Positions 16,737 through 25,054 of a DNA stretch of 64,000 nucleotides are shown piece after piece (position 1 is the first letter of the stretch; the number at the start of each line of letters is the position of its first letter). The stretch is from Betaproteobacteria bacterium (GTDB lineage Bacteria > Pseudomonadota > Gammaproteobacteria > Burkholderiales > Burkholderiaceae_C): the NCBI GenBank assembly GCA_016716535.1, contig JADJWD010000005.1, positions 806,001 to 870,000 of the forward strand, in the 5' to 3' direction. Both the position numbers and the translations under genes were made by a program. The notes under the pieces were generated by a model. It ran no database searches, had not been told where the DNA came from, and saw only the letters and a list, made by a program, of their open reading frames with translations.

Positions 16737-17483
16737 TCAGGCGCGGCGGCCTTGCGCCGCCACTGCGGCGGCGGCCTTCGCGACCGCCTCGGGGTCGCCG
16801 AGGTAGCGGCGCGAGATCGGCTTCAGGTTCGCGTCCAGCTCGTAGACGAGCGGAATGCCGTTGGGGATGTTCAGGCCGACGATGTCGGCGTCGCTGATGC
16901 CGTCGAGGTACTTGACCAGCGCACGGATGCTGTTGCCGTGCGCGGAGATGACGAGGCGCTGGCCGCTCTGGATCGCCGGCGCGAGGCGCTCGTTCCAGCA
17001 GGGCAGCACGCGCGCCACGGTGTCCTTCAGGCACTCGGTCAGCGGCACCTGCTCGGGCTTCAACGACGCGTAGCGCAGGTCGCCACGCTGGCCGCGCGGG
17101 TCGGCCGGGTCCAGCGGCGGCGGCGGCGTGTCGTAGCTGCGGCGCCAGACGAGCACCTGCTCGTCGCCGTACTGCTTGGCCATGTCGGCCTTGTTTAGCC
17201 CCTGCAGCGCGCCGTAGTGGCGTTCGTTCAGCCGCCAGTCGTTGAGCACCGGCAGCCAGGTGCGGTCCATCGCCTCGAGGCAATGCCACAGCGTCCAGAT
17301 CGCGCGCTTGAGCACCGAGGTGTAGGCGACATCGAACTCGAAGCCGCCGGCCTTCAGCAACTCGCCGGCCTGGCGCGCCTGCGCGACGCCAGTGTCGGTG
17401 AGCGGCACGTCGGTCCAGCCGGTGAAGCGGTTCTCGAGGTTCCACGTGCTTTCGCCGTGGCGGATGAGGACGAGTTGGTGCAT
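16737..17483 (-). CDS. gpmA: 2,3-bisphosphoglycerate-dependent phosphoglycerate mutase
   Basis: A 248-residue glycolytic/gluconeogenic enzyme interconverting 3- and 2-phosphoglycerate. The phosphohistidine motif LIRHGESTWN is at residues 6-15, NERHYGALQGLNK at about 90, and the second catalytic His in SAHGNSIRALVKYLDG. Length matches the family. An Ala-rich tail closes the protein. It is divergent from the rhodanese gene; a TATAGT box on its strand at 17491-17496 lies 7 bases before the ATG, suggesting a nearly leaderless transcript. Confidence 0.97.
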   Translation of the reverse strand: MHQLVLIRHGESTWNLENRFTGWTDVPLTDTGVAQARQAGELLKAGGFEFDVAYTSVLKRAIWTLWHCLEAMDRTWLPVLNDWRLNERHYGALQGLNKADMAKQYGDEQVLVWRRSYDTPPPPLDPADPRGQRGDLRYASLKPEQVPLTECLKDTVARVLPCWNERLAPAIQSGQRLVISAHGNSIRALVKYLDGISDADIVGLNIPNGIPLVYELDANLKPISRRYLGDPEAVAKAAAAVAAQGRRA

Positions 17484-17490
17484 GGCAAAA

Positions 17491-17498
17491 ACTATAAT
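17491..17498. promoter_or_regulatory. Overlapping divergent -10 boxes of gpmA and rhodanese gene
   Basis: The sequence ACTATAAT reads as TATAAT on the plus strand (17493-17498, 32 bases before the rhodanese GTG) and as TATAGT on the minus strand (17491-17496, 7 bases before the gpmA ATG). It is one of the few AT-rich spots in the region. No strong -35 was seen for either direction, so the two promoters may be mutually exclusive. Confidence 0.5.
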
Positions 17499-17530
17499 CG
17501 CGCGCTTCGTCCCGCCTCGGCAGCACCGTA

Positions 17531-17995
17531 GTGAAATTCTTCGTCGACAACTGGATCCTCATCCTCGTGGCCTTCGTCTCCGGCGGCATGCTGGTGTGGC
17601 CGATGGTGCGCAAAGGCGGCGCCGGCGGCTCGGTGGCCACCGGCGAGGCGGTGCGGCTGATCAACCGCGAGAAGGGCGTGCTGATCGACGTGTGCGAGCC
17701 CAGCGAGTTCGCGGCCGGTCATGCCGCCGGCGCGCGCAACGTGCCGCTGGCGCAGCTCGAGGGCAGCAAGGAGCTGCCGTCGAACAAGACCCTGCCGCTG
17801 CTCGTCATGTGCGCGAGCGGCGGGCGCGCCGGGCGTGCCGCGGCGATGCTGCGCCGCGCCGGCTACGAGCGCGCGATGGCCGTGGCCGGCGGCACGAACG
17901 CCTGGCGCGAGGCGCAGCTGCCGATCGAGCGCAGCGGCGCCGGCAAGAGCGCGGAGAAAGCCGAGAAGGCCGACAAGGCCGAGAAGTCGGCCTGA
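17531..17995 (+). CDS. Membrane-anchored rhodanese-like protein
   Basis: A 154-residue protein from a GTG start. One N-terminal transmembrane helix (about residues 8-25) is followed by a single rhodanese domain with LIDVCEPSEFAAGHAAGARN and the catalytic loop CASGGRAG, active Cys at residue 94. It probably handles sulfane sulfur at the inner membrane; the donor and acceptor are unknown. The C-terminus is a Lys-Ala-Glu tail built of AEKADK-type repeats. The order rhodanese-grxC-secB-gpsA-trmL is common in Burkholderiales, suggesting a loose redox/export operon. Confidence 0.88.
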   Translation: MKFFVDNWILILVAFVSGGMLVWPMVRKGGAGGSVATGEAVRLINREKGVLIDVCEPSEFAAGHAAGARNVPLAQLEGSKELPSNKTLPLLVMCASGGRAGRAAAMLRRAGYERAMAVAGGTNAWREAQLPIERSGAGKSAEKAEKADKAEKSA

Positions 17996-18143
17996 GCGTG
18001 GGTGCAAGGCGGCGCTGTCCGGCGCGCCGGGTGTCGCGCGCCGACAATGCTGTCCCTGTAGCGTGTCTTGTCCCACGAGACACGCCGATCCTTCTTCGAC
18101 GACACAACCGCGCTCCCGCGAGGCGCGCGCCAAGGGAATCCGC

Positions 18144-18419
18144 ATGACCGTGGTGAGGATGTACACGACGCAGGTCTGCCCGTACTGCGTGCGCGCCAAG
18201 GCGCTGCTGAAGCAGCGCGGCGTTGCCGAGATCGACGAGGTGCGCGTCGACCTCGACCCGGCCGAGCGCGAGCGCATGGTGCAGCTCACCGGCCGGCGCA
18301 CGGTGCCGCAGATCTTCATCGGCGACACGCACGTCGGCGGCTGCGACGACCTGATCGCGCTCGACCAGGCCGGCGGCCTGGTGCCGATGCTCGCGGCGGC
18401 GGTGCCGGCGGCCCGATAA
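18144..18419 (+). CDS. grxC: Glutaredoxin 3 (GrxC)
   Basis: A 91-residue dithiol glutaredoxin with the CPYC active site at residues 12-15 and the glutathione-binding TVPQIFIGDTHVGGCDDL segment. It reduces disulfides in cytosolic proteins at the expense of glutathione. The start at 18144 is the only one that gives the canonical N-terminal beta strand. It lies 148 bases after the rhodanese gene; a GACAAT box near 18045 may supply its own promoter. A GC-rich hairpin follows the stop. Confidence 0.94.
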   Translation: MTVVRMYTTQVCPYCVRAKALLKQRGVAEIDEVRVDLDPAERERMVQLTGRRTVPQIFIGDTHVGGCDDLIALDQAGGLVPMLAAAVPAAR

Positions 18420-18430
18420 TCCGCCGTTCC

Positions 18431-18449
18431 GGCCACGCGCGCCGTGGCC
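18431..18449 (+). terminator. Hairpin after grxC
   Basis: GGCCACG and CGTGGCC pair as a perfect 7-base stem around a 5-base loop, 11 bases after the grxC stop. There is no U tract, so it may be a Rho-assisted or weak terminator between grxC and secB. The remainder of this 132-base gap shows nothing else recognisable. Confidence 0.4.
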
Positions 18450-18551
18450 TGGACCCTCTCACCCTTCATCGAGCGGCGGTCGGCCGGCAGCGGGCCGCCG
18501 TAGCGCATTCCCGCCCGATTCCCTCTGCCAAGAACTCACCGGACCCGCACC

Positions 18552-19031
18552 ATGGCCGACGACGCGACCCCCGTGTTCCAGATCCAGCGCATGTACCTCA
18601 AGGACCTGTCGCTGGAGCAACCCAACTCGCCGCAGATCCTGCTCGAGCAGGCGCAGCCGCAGGTCGACATCAACCTCGCGATGGGCGCCGAGCAGGTGGT
18701 CGACGGCATCTACGAGATCACCGTCACCGCGACGGTGACGACGAAGGTCGGCGAGAAGGTGCTCTTCCTCGTCGAGGCCAAGCAGGCCGGCATCTTCGAG
18801 ATTCGCAACATCCCCGAGGACCAGCTGCAAGGCATCATCGGCGTCGTCTGCCCGCAGATGGTCTACCCGTACCTGCGCGCCATCGTCTCGGACCTCTGCA
18901 CGCGCGCGGGCTTCCCGCCGATCCTGCTGACCGAAGTGAACTTCCAGGCGATGTTCGAGGCGCAGATGCAGCAGCAGGCGGCGGCCGCGAACGGCGGCTC
19001 GGGCTCGCGCATCATCACGGGCGCGAACTGA
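18552..19031 (+). CDS. secB: Protein-export chaperone SecB
   Basis: A 159-residue tetrameric chaperone that keeps preproteins unfolded and delivers them to SecA. Conserved blocks include FQIQRMYLKDLSLEQPNSP at the N-terminus and YPYLRAIVSDLCTRAGFPPI in the second half. The C-terminus (residues 140-159) is Gln/Ala/Gly-rich and probably disordered. It follows grxC and precedes gpsA, the same order as in many gamma- and betaproteobacteria. Confidence 0.97.
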   Translation: MADDATPVFQIQRMYLKDLSLEQPNSPQILLEQAQPQVDINLAMGAEQVVDGIYEITVTATVTTKVGEKVLFLVEAKQAGIFEIRNIPEDQLQGIIGVVCPQMVYPYLRAIVSDLCTRAGFPPILLTEVNFQAMFEAQMQQQAAAANGGSGSRIITGAN

Positions 19032-19092
19032 TCGACGCCCGACGGTCGCGCGGCCCGAATCGGCCCGCGGCTGAGTCGAGCAACCGCCTGCC

Positions 19093-20112
19093 ATGAAGAT
19101 CGCGGTCATCGGCGCCGGCGCCTGGGGCACGGCGATCGCGATCGCCGCCGCGCGCCAGCACGACGTGCTGCTGTGGGCGCGCGACGGCGCCCAGGCCGCG
19201 GCGATGCAGGCCGAGCGCTGCAACCGCCGCTACCTGCCCGAGGTGGCGCTGCCCGAGGCGCTGCGCATCAGCGCCGACGAGGGCGCCGCGCTCGCGCACG
19301 CACAGGGCGGCCTGATGATCCTCGCGACGCCGATGGCGGCGCTGCGCGAGCGGCTGGCAGCACTCCCCCTCGACGGCTCCGGCGTGCTGTGGCTCAGCAA
19401 GGGCTTCGAGGCCGGCACCGGCGCGCTCGGCCACGAGGTGGCGCGCGAGGTCTGGCAGGCGCGCACGCCCGTGCCCGCCTGCGGCGTGAGCACGGCGATG
19501 CCCGCCTGCGGCGTGCTGTCGGGCCCGAGCTTCGCGCTCGAGGTGGCGCGCGGCCAGCCGACGGCGCTGGTCGCGGCGAGCAGCGACGCCGCGCTTGCCG
19601 CTGCCGCCGTGCAGGCGCTGCACGGCGAGACGCTGCGCGTCTACTCGTCGGCCGACATCGTCGGCGTCGAGGTCGGCGGCGCGGTGAAGAACGTGCTCGC
19701 GATCGCTGTCGGCGCGCTCGACGGGCTGCAGCTCGGCTTGAACGCGCGCGCCGCGCTGATCACGCGCGGCCTGGCGGAGATGACGCGGCTGGGCGTCGCG
19801 CTCGGCGCGCAGCCGGCCACCTTCATGGGCCTGTCGGGGCTCGGCGACCTCGTGCTCACCGCCACCGGCGACCTCTCGCGCAACCGCCGCGTCGGCATGC
19901 TGCTGGCCGCAGGCCGCACGCTGCCCGAGGCGCTGGCCTCGCTCGGCCACGTCGCCGAAGGTGTGCCGAGCGCGCCGATGGTGCTGGCGCGCGCCGAGCG
20001 CCTGGGCGTCGACATGCCGATCACCGCCTGCGTCTGCGCGCTGCTCGCCGGCCGGCTGACGGCGCGCCAAGCGGTGGCGCGGCTGATGGCGAGGGACGCG
20101 AGGGCGGAGTAG
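19093..20112 (+). CDS. gpsA: NAD(P)+ glycerol-3-phosphate dehydrogenase
   Basis: A 339-residue enzyme reducing dihydroxyacetone phosphate to sn-glycerol-3-phosphate for phospholipid synthesis. The Rossmann motif VIGAGAWGTAIA starts at residue 4, and the GpsA signatures SGPSFALEVA, EVGGAVKNVLAIAVG and LSGLGDLVLTATG are in order. Next to SGPSF there is a 9-residue in-frame duplication (PACGV twice), described separately; most GpsA proteins have only one copy there. It probably lies on the surface of the NAD domain and need not abolish activity. Confidence 0.96.
   Translation: MKIAVIGAGAWGTAIAIAAARQHDVLLWARDGAQAAAMQAERCNRRYLPEVALPEALRISADEGAALAHAQGGLMILATPMAALRERLAALPLDGSGVLWLSKGFEAGTGALGHEVAREVWQARTPVPACGVSTAMPACGVLSGPSFALEVARGQPTALVAASSDAALAAAAVQALHGETLRVYSSADIVGVEVGGAVKNVLAIAVGALDGLQLGLNARAALITRGLAEMTRLGVALGAQPATFMGLSGLGDLVLTATGDLSRNRRVGMLLAAGRTLPEALASLGHVAEGVPSAPMVLARAERLGVDMPITACVCALLAGRLTARQAVARLMARDARAE
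19474..19515 (+). repeat. 27-base tandem duplication inside gpsA
   Basis: CCCGCCTGCGGCGTG occurs at 19474-19488 and again at 19501-19515, exactly 27 bases apart, duplicating PACGV and adding nine residues just before the conserved SGPSF motif. The period of nine codons keeps the frame. Confidence 0.8.
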
Positions 20113-20131
20113 CGAGCGGTTCGCGCTTCGT

Positions 20132-20602
20132 TCACTCACCGCCCACGAACCCCTGCTGCCGCCACGCCTCGAAGACGACCACCGCCACGGCGTTGCTCAA
20201 GTTCAGGCTGCGCTGGCCGGGTCGCATCGGCAGGCGCAGGCGTTGCTCAGGCGGGAACCGCGCCAGCACGGCCTCGGGCAGGCCGCTTGTCTCGCTGCCA
20301 AAGACGAACCAATCGCCGGTCGCGAAACGTGCCTCGGCGAACGTCGCCGCGCCGCGCGTCGTGAAGGCGAAGAGGCGCTCGCGCGGCGGCGCTTCGGCCG
20401 CGAGCAGCGCGGCCCACGAGGCGTGCCGGTGTACCGCGGCGAACTCGTGATAGTCGAGCCCGGCGCGGCGCAGCAACCGGTCTTCCATCTCGAAGCCGAG
20501 CGGCTCCACCAGGTGCAGCGTGCAGCCGGTGTTGGCGGCCAGGCGGATGACGTTGCCGGTGTTCGGCGGGATCTCCGGCGTGACGAGGACGATGTGGAAC
20601 AT
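20132..20602 (-). CDS. trmL: tRNA (cytidine/uridine-34 2'-O)-methyltransferase
   Basis: A 156-residue SPOUT-class methyltransferase that modifies the wobble base of certain leucine tRNAs. The knot-forming motifs are FHIVLVTPEIPPNTGNVIR at the N-terminus, FVFGSETSGLP, and RSLNLSNAVAVVVFEAWRQ at the C-terminus. The length matches TrmL (about 155). It is convergent with gpsA and lies 15 bases downstream of comF on the same strand, so the two are likely cotranscribed. Confidence 0.94.
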   Translation of the reverse strand: MFHIVLVTPEIPPNTGNVIRLAANTGCTLHLVEPLGFEMEDRLLRRAGLDYHEFAAVHRHASWAALLAAEAPPRERLFAFTTRGAATFAEARFATGDWFVFGSETSGLPEAVLARFPPEQRLRLPMRPGQRSLNLSNAVAVVVFEAWRQQGFVGGE

Positions 20603-20617
20603 GCGGCGGTCGACCGT

Positions 20618-21403
20618 TCAGCCTGGCGCCGGTGTGCGCGCAAGCACCCACAGTTGCACCGAGCGCGCCCCGCCGCGCAGCAGCGCGGCCGCGGCCTCGC
20701 GCGCCGTGGCGCTGGTGGTCATCACGTCGTCGACGAGGGCGACGTCGAGGCCGTGCAGCGTCGTCGGGCGAGCCGCTGGCGGGCCGGCAGGCGTGGGTTG
20801 CAACGGCGCGCGCCAACCGAGGCGCGTCGTGCTGAGCGGCGGCGGTGCCGGCGCGAAGGCGTTGCGCAGGTTGCGGCGGCGTTCTTCGCGGTCGAGCGTG
20901 GCCTGCGCGGCGGTGTCGATGACGCGCATCAGCGCCTCGGGCGCGGCGTGCAGCCGGCGGCGCCTTGCGAGCCGCCGCGCCAGTTCCCAGGCCTGGTTGA
21001 AGCCGCGTTCGGCCAGGCGCGCCGGGCTCAGCGGTACGGGGACGACGAGGGTGGACGACGCCATCGGTGTGCTGAGGGTCTCTGCCGCCGCATCGATCGC
21101 TGCATCCAGCAACGCCGCAAGCGGCGCGGCCAGTTCGACGCGGCGCTCGAACTTGAACGCCGCGATCAGCCGGTCCCAAGGAAAGCCGTAGTCGAGCGCG
21201 ACGACGGTGCGCGCGTACGGCGGCGGATCGCGCTGGCATTCGCCGCATGAAGGGCTGCTGATCGCAAGCGCCAGCCCGCAGCGCTGGCAGCGTGCGCGCA
21301 GCGGCGCGTGTCGCGCGCGGCAGCCGGCGCACAGCAGCCCGGCGTCCCAGCCGCGGCACACCTCGCACTGGCTGGGCAGCAGCAACGCGGAGCCGGCCGG
21401 CAT
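20618..21403 (-). CDS. comF: ComF family phosphoribosyltransferase-like protein
   Basis: A 261-residue ComF/GntX-type protein. The N-terminal zinc-ribbon-like region carries four Cys pairs (QCEVCRGW, LLCAGC, RCQRCG, SCGEC), followed by PVPLSPARLAERGFNQAWELAR and the phosphoribosyltransferase loop VALVDDVMTTSATARE. In competent bacteria ComF is needed for uptake of transforming DNA; other members have unclear functions. There is a Pro/Ala-rich insertion between the ERGFNQ and VDDV segments. The ATG at 21403 is the only credible start. An AT-rich box (TATACT on the opposite strand at 21412-21417) lies in the divergent promoter region. Confidence 0.88.
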   Translation of the reverse strand: MPAGSALLLPSQCEVCRGWDAGLLCAGCRARHAPLRARCQRCGLALAISSPSCGECQRDPPPYARTVVALDYGFPWDRLIAAFKFERRVELAAPLAALLDAAIDAAAETLSTPMASSTLVVPVPLSPARLAERGFNQAWELARRLARRRRLHAAPEALMRVIDTAAQATLDREERRRNLRNAFAPAPPPLSTTRLGWRAPLQPTPAGPPAARPTTLHGLDVALVDDVMTTSATAREAAAALLRGGARSVQLWVLARTPAPG

Positions 21404-21520
21404 CGGCTCAATATACTGCCCGCGAACACCGCCACGAACCACTGCCCAAGAACCAGTGCCCACGAGCGGCGCGTCTCGGCGCGCCGCGCGCTTCAGGGCC
21501 ACACAGGACAACGACGCCCC

Positions 21521-22507
21521 GTGACCGAGGTCGACCGCGCGCCGGACGCCGCGACGCGGCGGCCGCTCGATGCCGTGGCACTGGCGCGCCACGCGGCGCG
21601 GCTGGCGCGTGCGCCGGCGCCGTGGCTGCACGAAGAAGTCGCGCGGCGAATGGCCGAGCGATTGAGTCTGCTGAAGCAGGCGCCGCGTCGTGTCGTCGAC
21701 TGGGGCGCGCGGCCGGGTGGTAGTGCGGCGGCACTGCGCGCGGCGTGTCCGACGGCGCGCGTGGTCGCTGCCGACGTGTTCGGAGCGCCGGCGGTAGCCC
21801 CTGCATCGACTGCGCCCACAACGACACCCGCCCCGTGGTGGTCGGCGCGCCGCTGGTGGCCGGCCGGTCGTGGCGAAGGCGACGCCGGCGACGCGACGAA
21901 CGCCGCACCACCCAGGCAGCCCCAAGCCACCCTCGCCACAGGTGAAGCCGACCTCGTGTGGTCGAACATGATCCTGCATCACCTGCCGGATCCGCAGGCG
22001 AGCATGGCGCGCTGGCTGCGGCTGCTGGCGGTCGATGGCCTCCTGATGTTCTCGACCCTCGGGCCCGGCACGCTCGCGTCCCTGCGCGCGCTGTACGCGC
22101 GCCAACGCTGGCCGGCGCCGCACGCGCCGTTCGTCGACATGCACGACCTCGGCGACATGCTCGTGCAGGCCGGCTTCGCCGACCCGGTGATGGACCAGGA
22201 GGTGATCACGCTGACCTGGCCGACGGCGGCCGCGGCCTTGGCCGAGTTGCGCACGCTCGGTGGCAATGCCGATCGTGCGCGTTTTGCCGGACTTCGCACG
22301 CCGCGCTGGCGCGCCGCGCTCGAGCAAGCGTTGATGCCGCCACACGACGAAGGCAACGCGGGCCGCGTCGCCTTCGAGTTCGAGATCGTCTACGGTCACG
22401 CGGTGCGCCCGGCGCCACGTGCGCGCGTCGCCGGCGAGACCGCGGTCTCGCTCGACGACATGCGCGGCATGCTGCGTTCGGGCGCCTCGGGCAAGGGCAC
22501 TCGCTGA
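21521..22507 (+). CDS. bioC: BioC-like malonyl-ACP O-methyltransferase
   Basis: A 328-residue SAM-dependent methyltransferase starting at a GTG. The N-terminal motif FDRAAxxY of BioC is only partly visible (ALARHAARLARAPAPWLHEEVARRMAERL). The SAM loop VVDWGARPGGSA is modified from the usual VLDxGxGxG, and motif post-I is VVAADVF. After a long low-complexity Pro/Trp/Ala insertion (about residues 88-135) the core resumes with ADLVWSNMILHHLPDPQ. It probably caps malonyl-ACP for biotin synthesis, but the altered glycine loop and the lack of other bio genes nearby leave this open. The 113-base gap to comF holds a TATACT box at 21412-21417. Confidence 0.72.
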   Translation: MTEVDRAPDAATRRPLDAVALARHAARLARAPAPWLHEEVARRMAERLSLLKQAPRRVVDWGARPGGSAAALRAACPTARVVAADVFGAPAVAPASTAPTTTPAPWWSARRWWPAGRGEGDAGDATNAAPPRQPQATLATGEADLVWSNMILHHLPDPQASMARWLRLLAVDGLLMFSTLGPGTLASLRALYARQRWPAPHAPFVDMHDLGDMLVQAGFADPVMDQEVITLTWPTAAAALAELRTLGGNADRARFAGLRTPRWRAALEQALMPPHDEGNAGRVAFEFEIVYGHAVRPAPRARVAGETAVSLDDMRGMLRSGASGKGTR

Positions 22508-22511
22508 GCGC

Positions 22512-22517
22512 TATGAT
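22512..22517 (+). promoter_or_regulatory. Putative -10 box (TATGAT) upstream of the cox block
   Basis: TATGAT lies just after the bioC stop and about 120 bases before the DUF2244 gene that opens the cytochrome oxidase operon. No clear -35 is visible. The 130-base gap shows nothing else recognisable. Confidence 0.3.
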
Positions 22518-22637
22518 TCGCGCGCCTTTTTCGCCCGACGCGTCGTCTCGAACGTCGTGGGCCGGGTTATCCCGCGGTCGGTGGCGAAACAGCGACCCGC
22601 CTGCTGTGAACCAAGCGCGCCCAACCCGCCAGCTTCG

Positions 22638-23306
22638 ATGACCGCGACTTATGTGCCCAGCTCCTGGCCCGCGCCGTGGCCGGCGCCGCGCCTTGCGGGC
22701 GATGCGGACCGCACCGGGGCACGCGAGGGCGCGCCGCTGCGCTTCGGCCGCGAGGTGGCGCTGACGCATGCGCGCGGCGCGACCCGCGCGCTGCAGTGGC
22801 ATCTGCGCCGCAACAGCTCGATCACGCCGCGCCAGATGCTGTCGGCCTATGCGCTGCTTTGCACGCTGTCGCTGGCCGTGGCGCTGGGGTTCTGGATCGG
22901 CGGCGCGCGCGTCGTGCTCGCCTTCACCGGCTTCGAGCTGATGCTGATCGGCGCGGCGATGGCGCTGTTCGCGCGCCACGCCGGCGACCGAGAAACGCTG
23001 ACGCTGGTCGGCCGCTCGCTGCTCGTCGAGCGCTCGGTGGCCGAGCGCGTCGAGCGCGCCGCCTTCAGCGCCGACTGGCTGACCGTCGAGCCGGCCGCCG
23101 GCCAGAACTCGCTGGTCGAGCTGAGCGGCCAAGGACATACGATGCGCGTCGGACGCTTCCTTCGTCCTGAACTGCGCGGGGACTTCGCGCGAGAACTGCG
23201 CCGGGCCATGCGCCGGGCGCCGGACTTTCACAACGACATCGCCTCCGGCCGTCGCGCCGGCGGGGGCACACGGAGACATGCGACCGATGAGCACGAGGAG
23301 CATTGA
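22638..23306 (+). CDS. DUF2244 family membrane protein
   Basis: A 222-residue protein with two transmembrane helices in a hairpin (about residues 70-110, LLCTLSLAVALGFWIGGARVV then FELMLIGAAMALF) and a C-terminal soluble part containing NSLVELSGQ and the typical FLRPELRGDFARELRRA. This is the DUF2244 arrangement. The gene regularly precedes coxB in Burkholderiales, and its start in the coxB cluster suggests a role in oxidase assembly; no biochemical function is established. It overlaps the coxB start by 29 bases. Confidence 0.82.
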   Translation: MTATYVPSSWPAPWPAPRLAGDADRTGAREGAPLRFGREVALTHARGATRALQWHLRRNSSITPRQMLSAYALLCTLSLAVALGFWIGGARVVLAFTGFELMLIGAAMALFARHAGDRETLTLVGRSLLVERSVAERVERAAFSADWLTVEPAAGQNSLVELSGQGHTMRVGRFLRPELRGDFARELRRAMRRAPDFHNDIASGRRAGGGTRRHATDEHEEH

Positions 23307-24951
23307 GGGACATCGAGGGCAGCCGCTGCGCCAGCAGCAACAGCAACAACAAGAAGCCTTCCCGACGACCCACCGCCTCGGCGCGGCGCGGATTGCCGCA
23401 ACGAGCGCACTGGGCGCCCTGGGCGCACTCCTTGCCGGCCCCGCGGCGGCGGTCGGCGACCTGCCCGGCGGCCCGGCCGTCAATCAGCTCAACCTGCACC
23501 CGGCGGCCTCGCGCATCGCTGCCGACGTGCACTGGTTGCACTGGATGCTGCTGGCGATCTGCCTGGTGATCTTCGTCGCCGTTTTCGGGGTCATGTTCTA
23601 TTCGATCCTGAAGCACCGCAAGTCGGTCGGCGCGAAGGCCGCGACGTTCCACGAGAGCACCGCCGTCGAGATCGCCTGGACGATCGTGCCGTTCATCATC
23701 GTCATCGCGATGGGCGCGATGGCCACCCGCACCGTGGTGGCGATGAAGGACACGTCGAACCCCGACCTGACGATCAAGGTCACCGGCTACCAGTGGAAGT
23801 GGGGCTACGACTACCTGAAGGGTGAAGGCGAGGGCATCGGCTTCCTGTCGACGCTGGACGTGTCGCATCGCGTGATGAGCGACTCGGGCAAGCCCGACCC
23901 GAACACCGTCGACTACCTGATGAAGGTCGACAACCCGCTCGTCGTGCCGGTGAACCGCAAGGTGCGCATCATCACTACCGCCGCCGACGTGATCCACGCC
24001 TGGATGGTGCCCTCGCTCGGCCTGAAGCAGGACGCGATCCCCGGCTTCGTGCGCGACAGCTGGTTCCGCGCCGAGAAGACGGGCGACTACTACGGCCAGT
24101 GCGTCGAGTTGTGCGGCAAGGAACACGCGTACATGCCGATCCACGTGCGTGTCGTCTCCGACGCCGACTACGCCGCCTGGGTGGCGGCGCAGAAGAAGGC
24201 GATGGCCGCCGCGGCCGACGACCCGACGAAGGAGTGGAAGCTCGACGAGCTGATCGCGCGCGGCGAGAAGGTCTACACCGCCAACTGCGCCGCCTGCCAC
24301 CGCCCCGACGGCAAGGGCGCGCCGCCGATCAAGCCGCTGGACGGCAGCGCGATGGTGCTGAACGACCCGGTCGGCCAGTTGAAGGTGATGCTCAACGGCG
24401 CGGCCAACGGCGCGATGCCGTCGTGGAAGCAGCTGTCCGATACCGAACTCGCCGCCGTCGCCACCTATGCGAAGAACAGCTGGGGCAACAAGACCGGCAA
24501 GCTGATCCAGCCGGCCGAAGTGGCCGAGGTGCGCGCCGGGCGCGTGCCGGCGACGCTGGTGTCCGCTGCGGCGCCGGCGGCCGCTGGTGCAGCCCCCGCC
24601 GCGGCCGCGGCGCCCGCCGCCACGGTGACAGCCGGGCTGCCGATGTCGGTGCTGTTCGCGGTGGGCAAGAGCACGCTGGACGCGCCCGCCCAGAAGGTGC
24701 TCGCCTCGGCGGCCGACTACCTGAAGGCCAACACGGCCGCGAAGGTGGCGCTGTCGGGCTTCGTCGATGCCTCGGGCAGCGCGGCGCAGAACGCCGAGCT
24801 GGCCAAGCAGCGCGCCTTCGCCGTGCGCGACGCGCTGACGAAGGCCGGCATCGCCGCCGATCGCATCGAGCTGCGCAAGCCCGCCGAGATCAAGGCCGGC
24901 GCGGCGAACGCGGCCGAGGCGCGCCGCGTCGACATCGTTCCGGCCAGCTGA
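23278..24951 (+). CDS. coxB: Cytochrome c oxidase subunit II fused to cytochrome c and OmpA-like domains
   Basis: A 557-residue caa3-type subunit II. After a poly-Gln tract (residues 19-25) and a signal sequence come two transmembrane helices (about 78-103 and 122-145). A cupredoxin domain with the CuA ligands CVELCGKEHAYM (about 275-286) follows, then a cytochrome c domain with heme motif CAACH (about 337-341). An Ala-rich linker (about 425-450) leads to an OmpA-like peptidoglycan-binding domain (LFAVGKSTLDAPAQ to the end). The third domain would tie the oxidase to the cell wall. The ATG at 23278 overlaps the DUF2244 gene; a second ATG at 23287 is possible. Confidence 0.94.
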   Translation: MRPMSTRSIEGHRGQPLRQQQQQQQEAFPTTHRLGAARIAATSALGALGALLAGPAAAVGDLPGGPAVNQLNLHPAASRIAADVHWLHWMLLAICLVIFVAVFGVMFYSILKHRKSVGAKAATFHESTAVEIAWTIVPFIIVIAMGAMATRTVVAMKDTSNPDLTIKVTGYQWKWGYDYLKGEGEGIGFLSTLDVSHRVMSDSGKPDPNTVDYLMKVDNPLVVPVNRKVRIITTAADVIHAWMVPSLGLKQDAIPGFVRDSWFRAEKTGDYYGQCVELCGKEHAYMPIHVRVVSDADYAAWVAAQKKAMAAAADDPTKEWKLDELIARGEKVYTANCAACHRPDGKGAPPIKPLDGSAMVLNDPVGQLKVMLNGAANGAMPSWKQLSDTELAAVATYAKNSWGNKTGKLIQPAEVAEVRAGRVPATLVSAAAPAAAGAAPAAAAAPAATVTAGLPMSVLFAVGKSTLDAPAQKVLASAADYLKANTAAKVALSGFVDASGSAAQNAELAKQRAFAVRDALTKAGIAADRIELRKPAEIKAGAANAAEARRVDIVPAS

Positions 24952-24961
24952 AGACCGCCAA

Positions 24962-24980
24962 GGGCGCGCCGAGCGCGCCC
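24962..24980 (+). terminator. Hairpin in the coxB-coxA gap (possible attenuator)
   Basis: GGGCGCGC and GCGCGCCC form a perfect 8-base stem with a 3-base loop ten bases after the coxB stop. It has no U tract. Between two genes of one operon it more likely sets the transcript ratio or stabilises the upstream message than ends transcription. Confidence 0.4.
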
Positions 24981-25054
24981 ACCGCCAGCGGCGGCGACCC
25001 TTCGGCGCCGCCCCGAGAGACAACCAGATTCGAGCACTCCAGGAGACATCCCCG

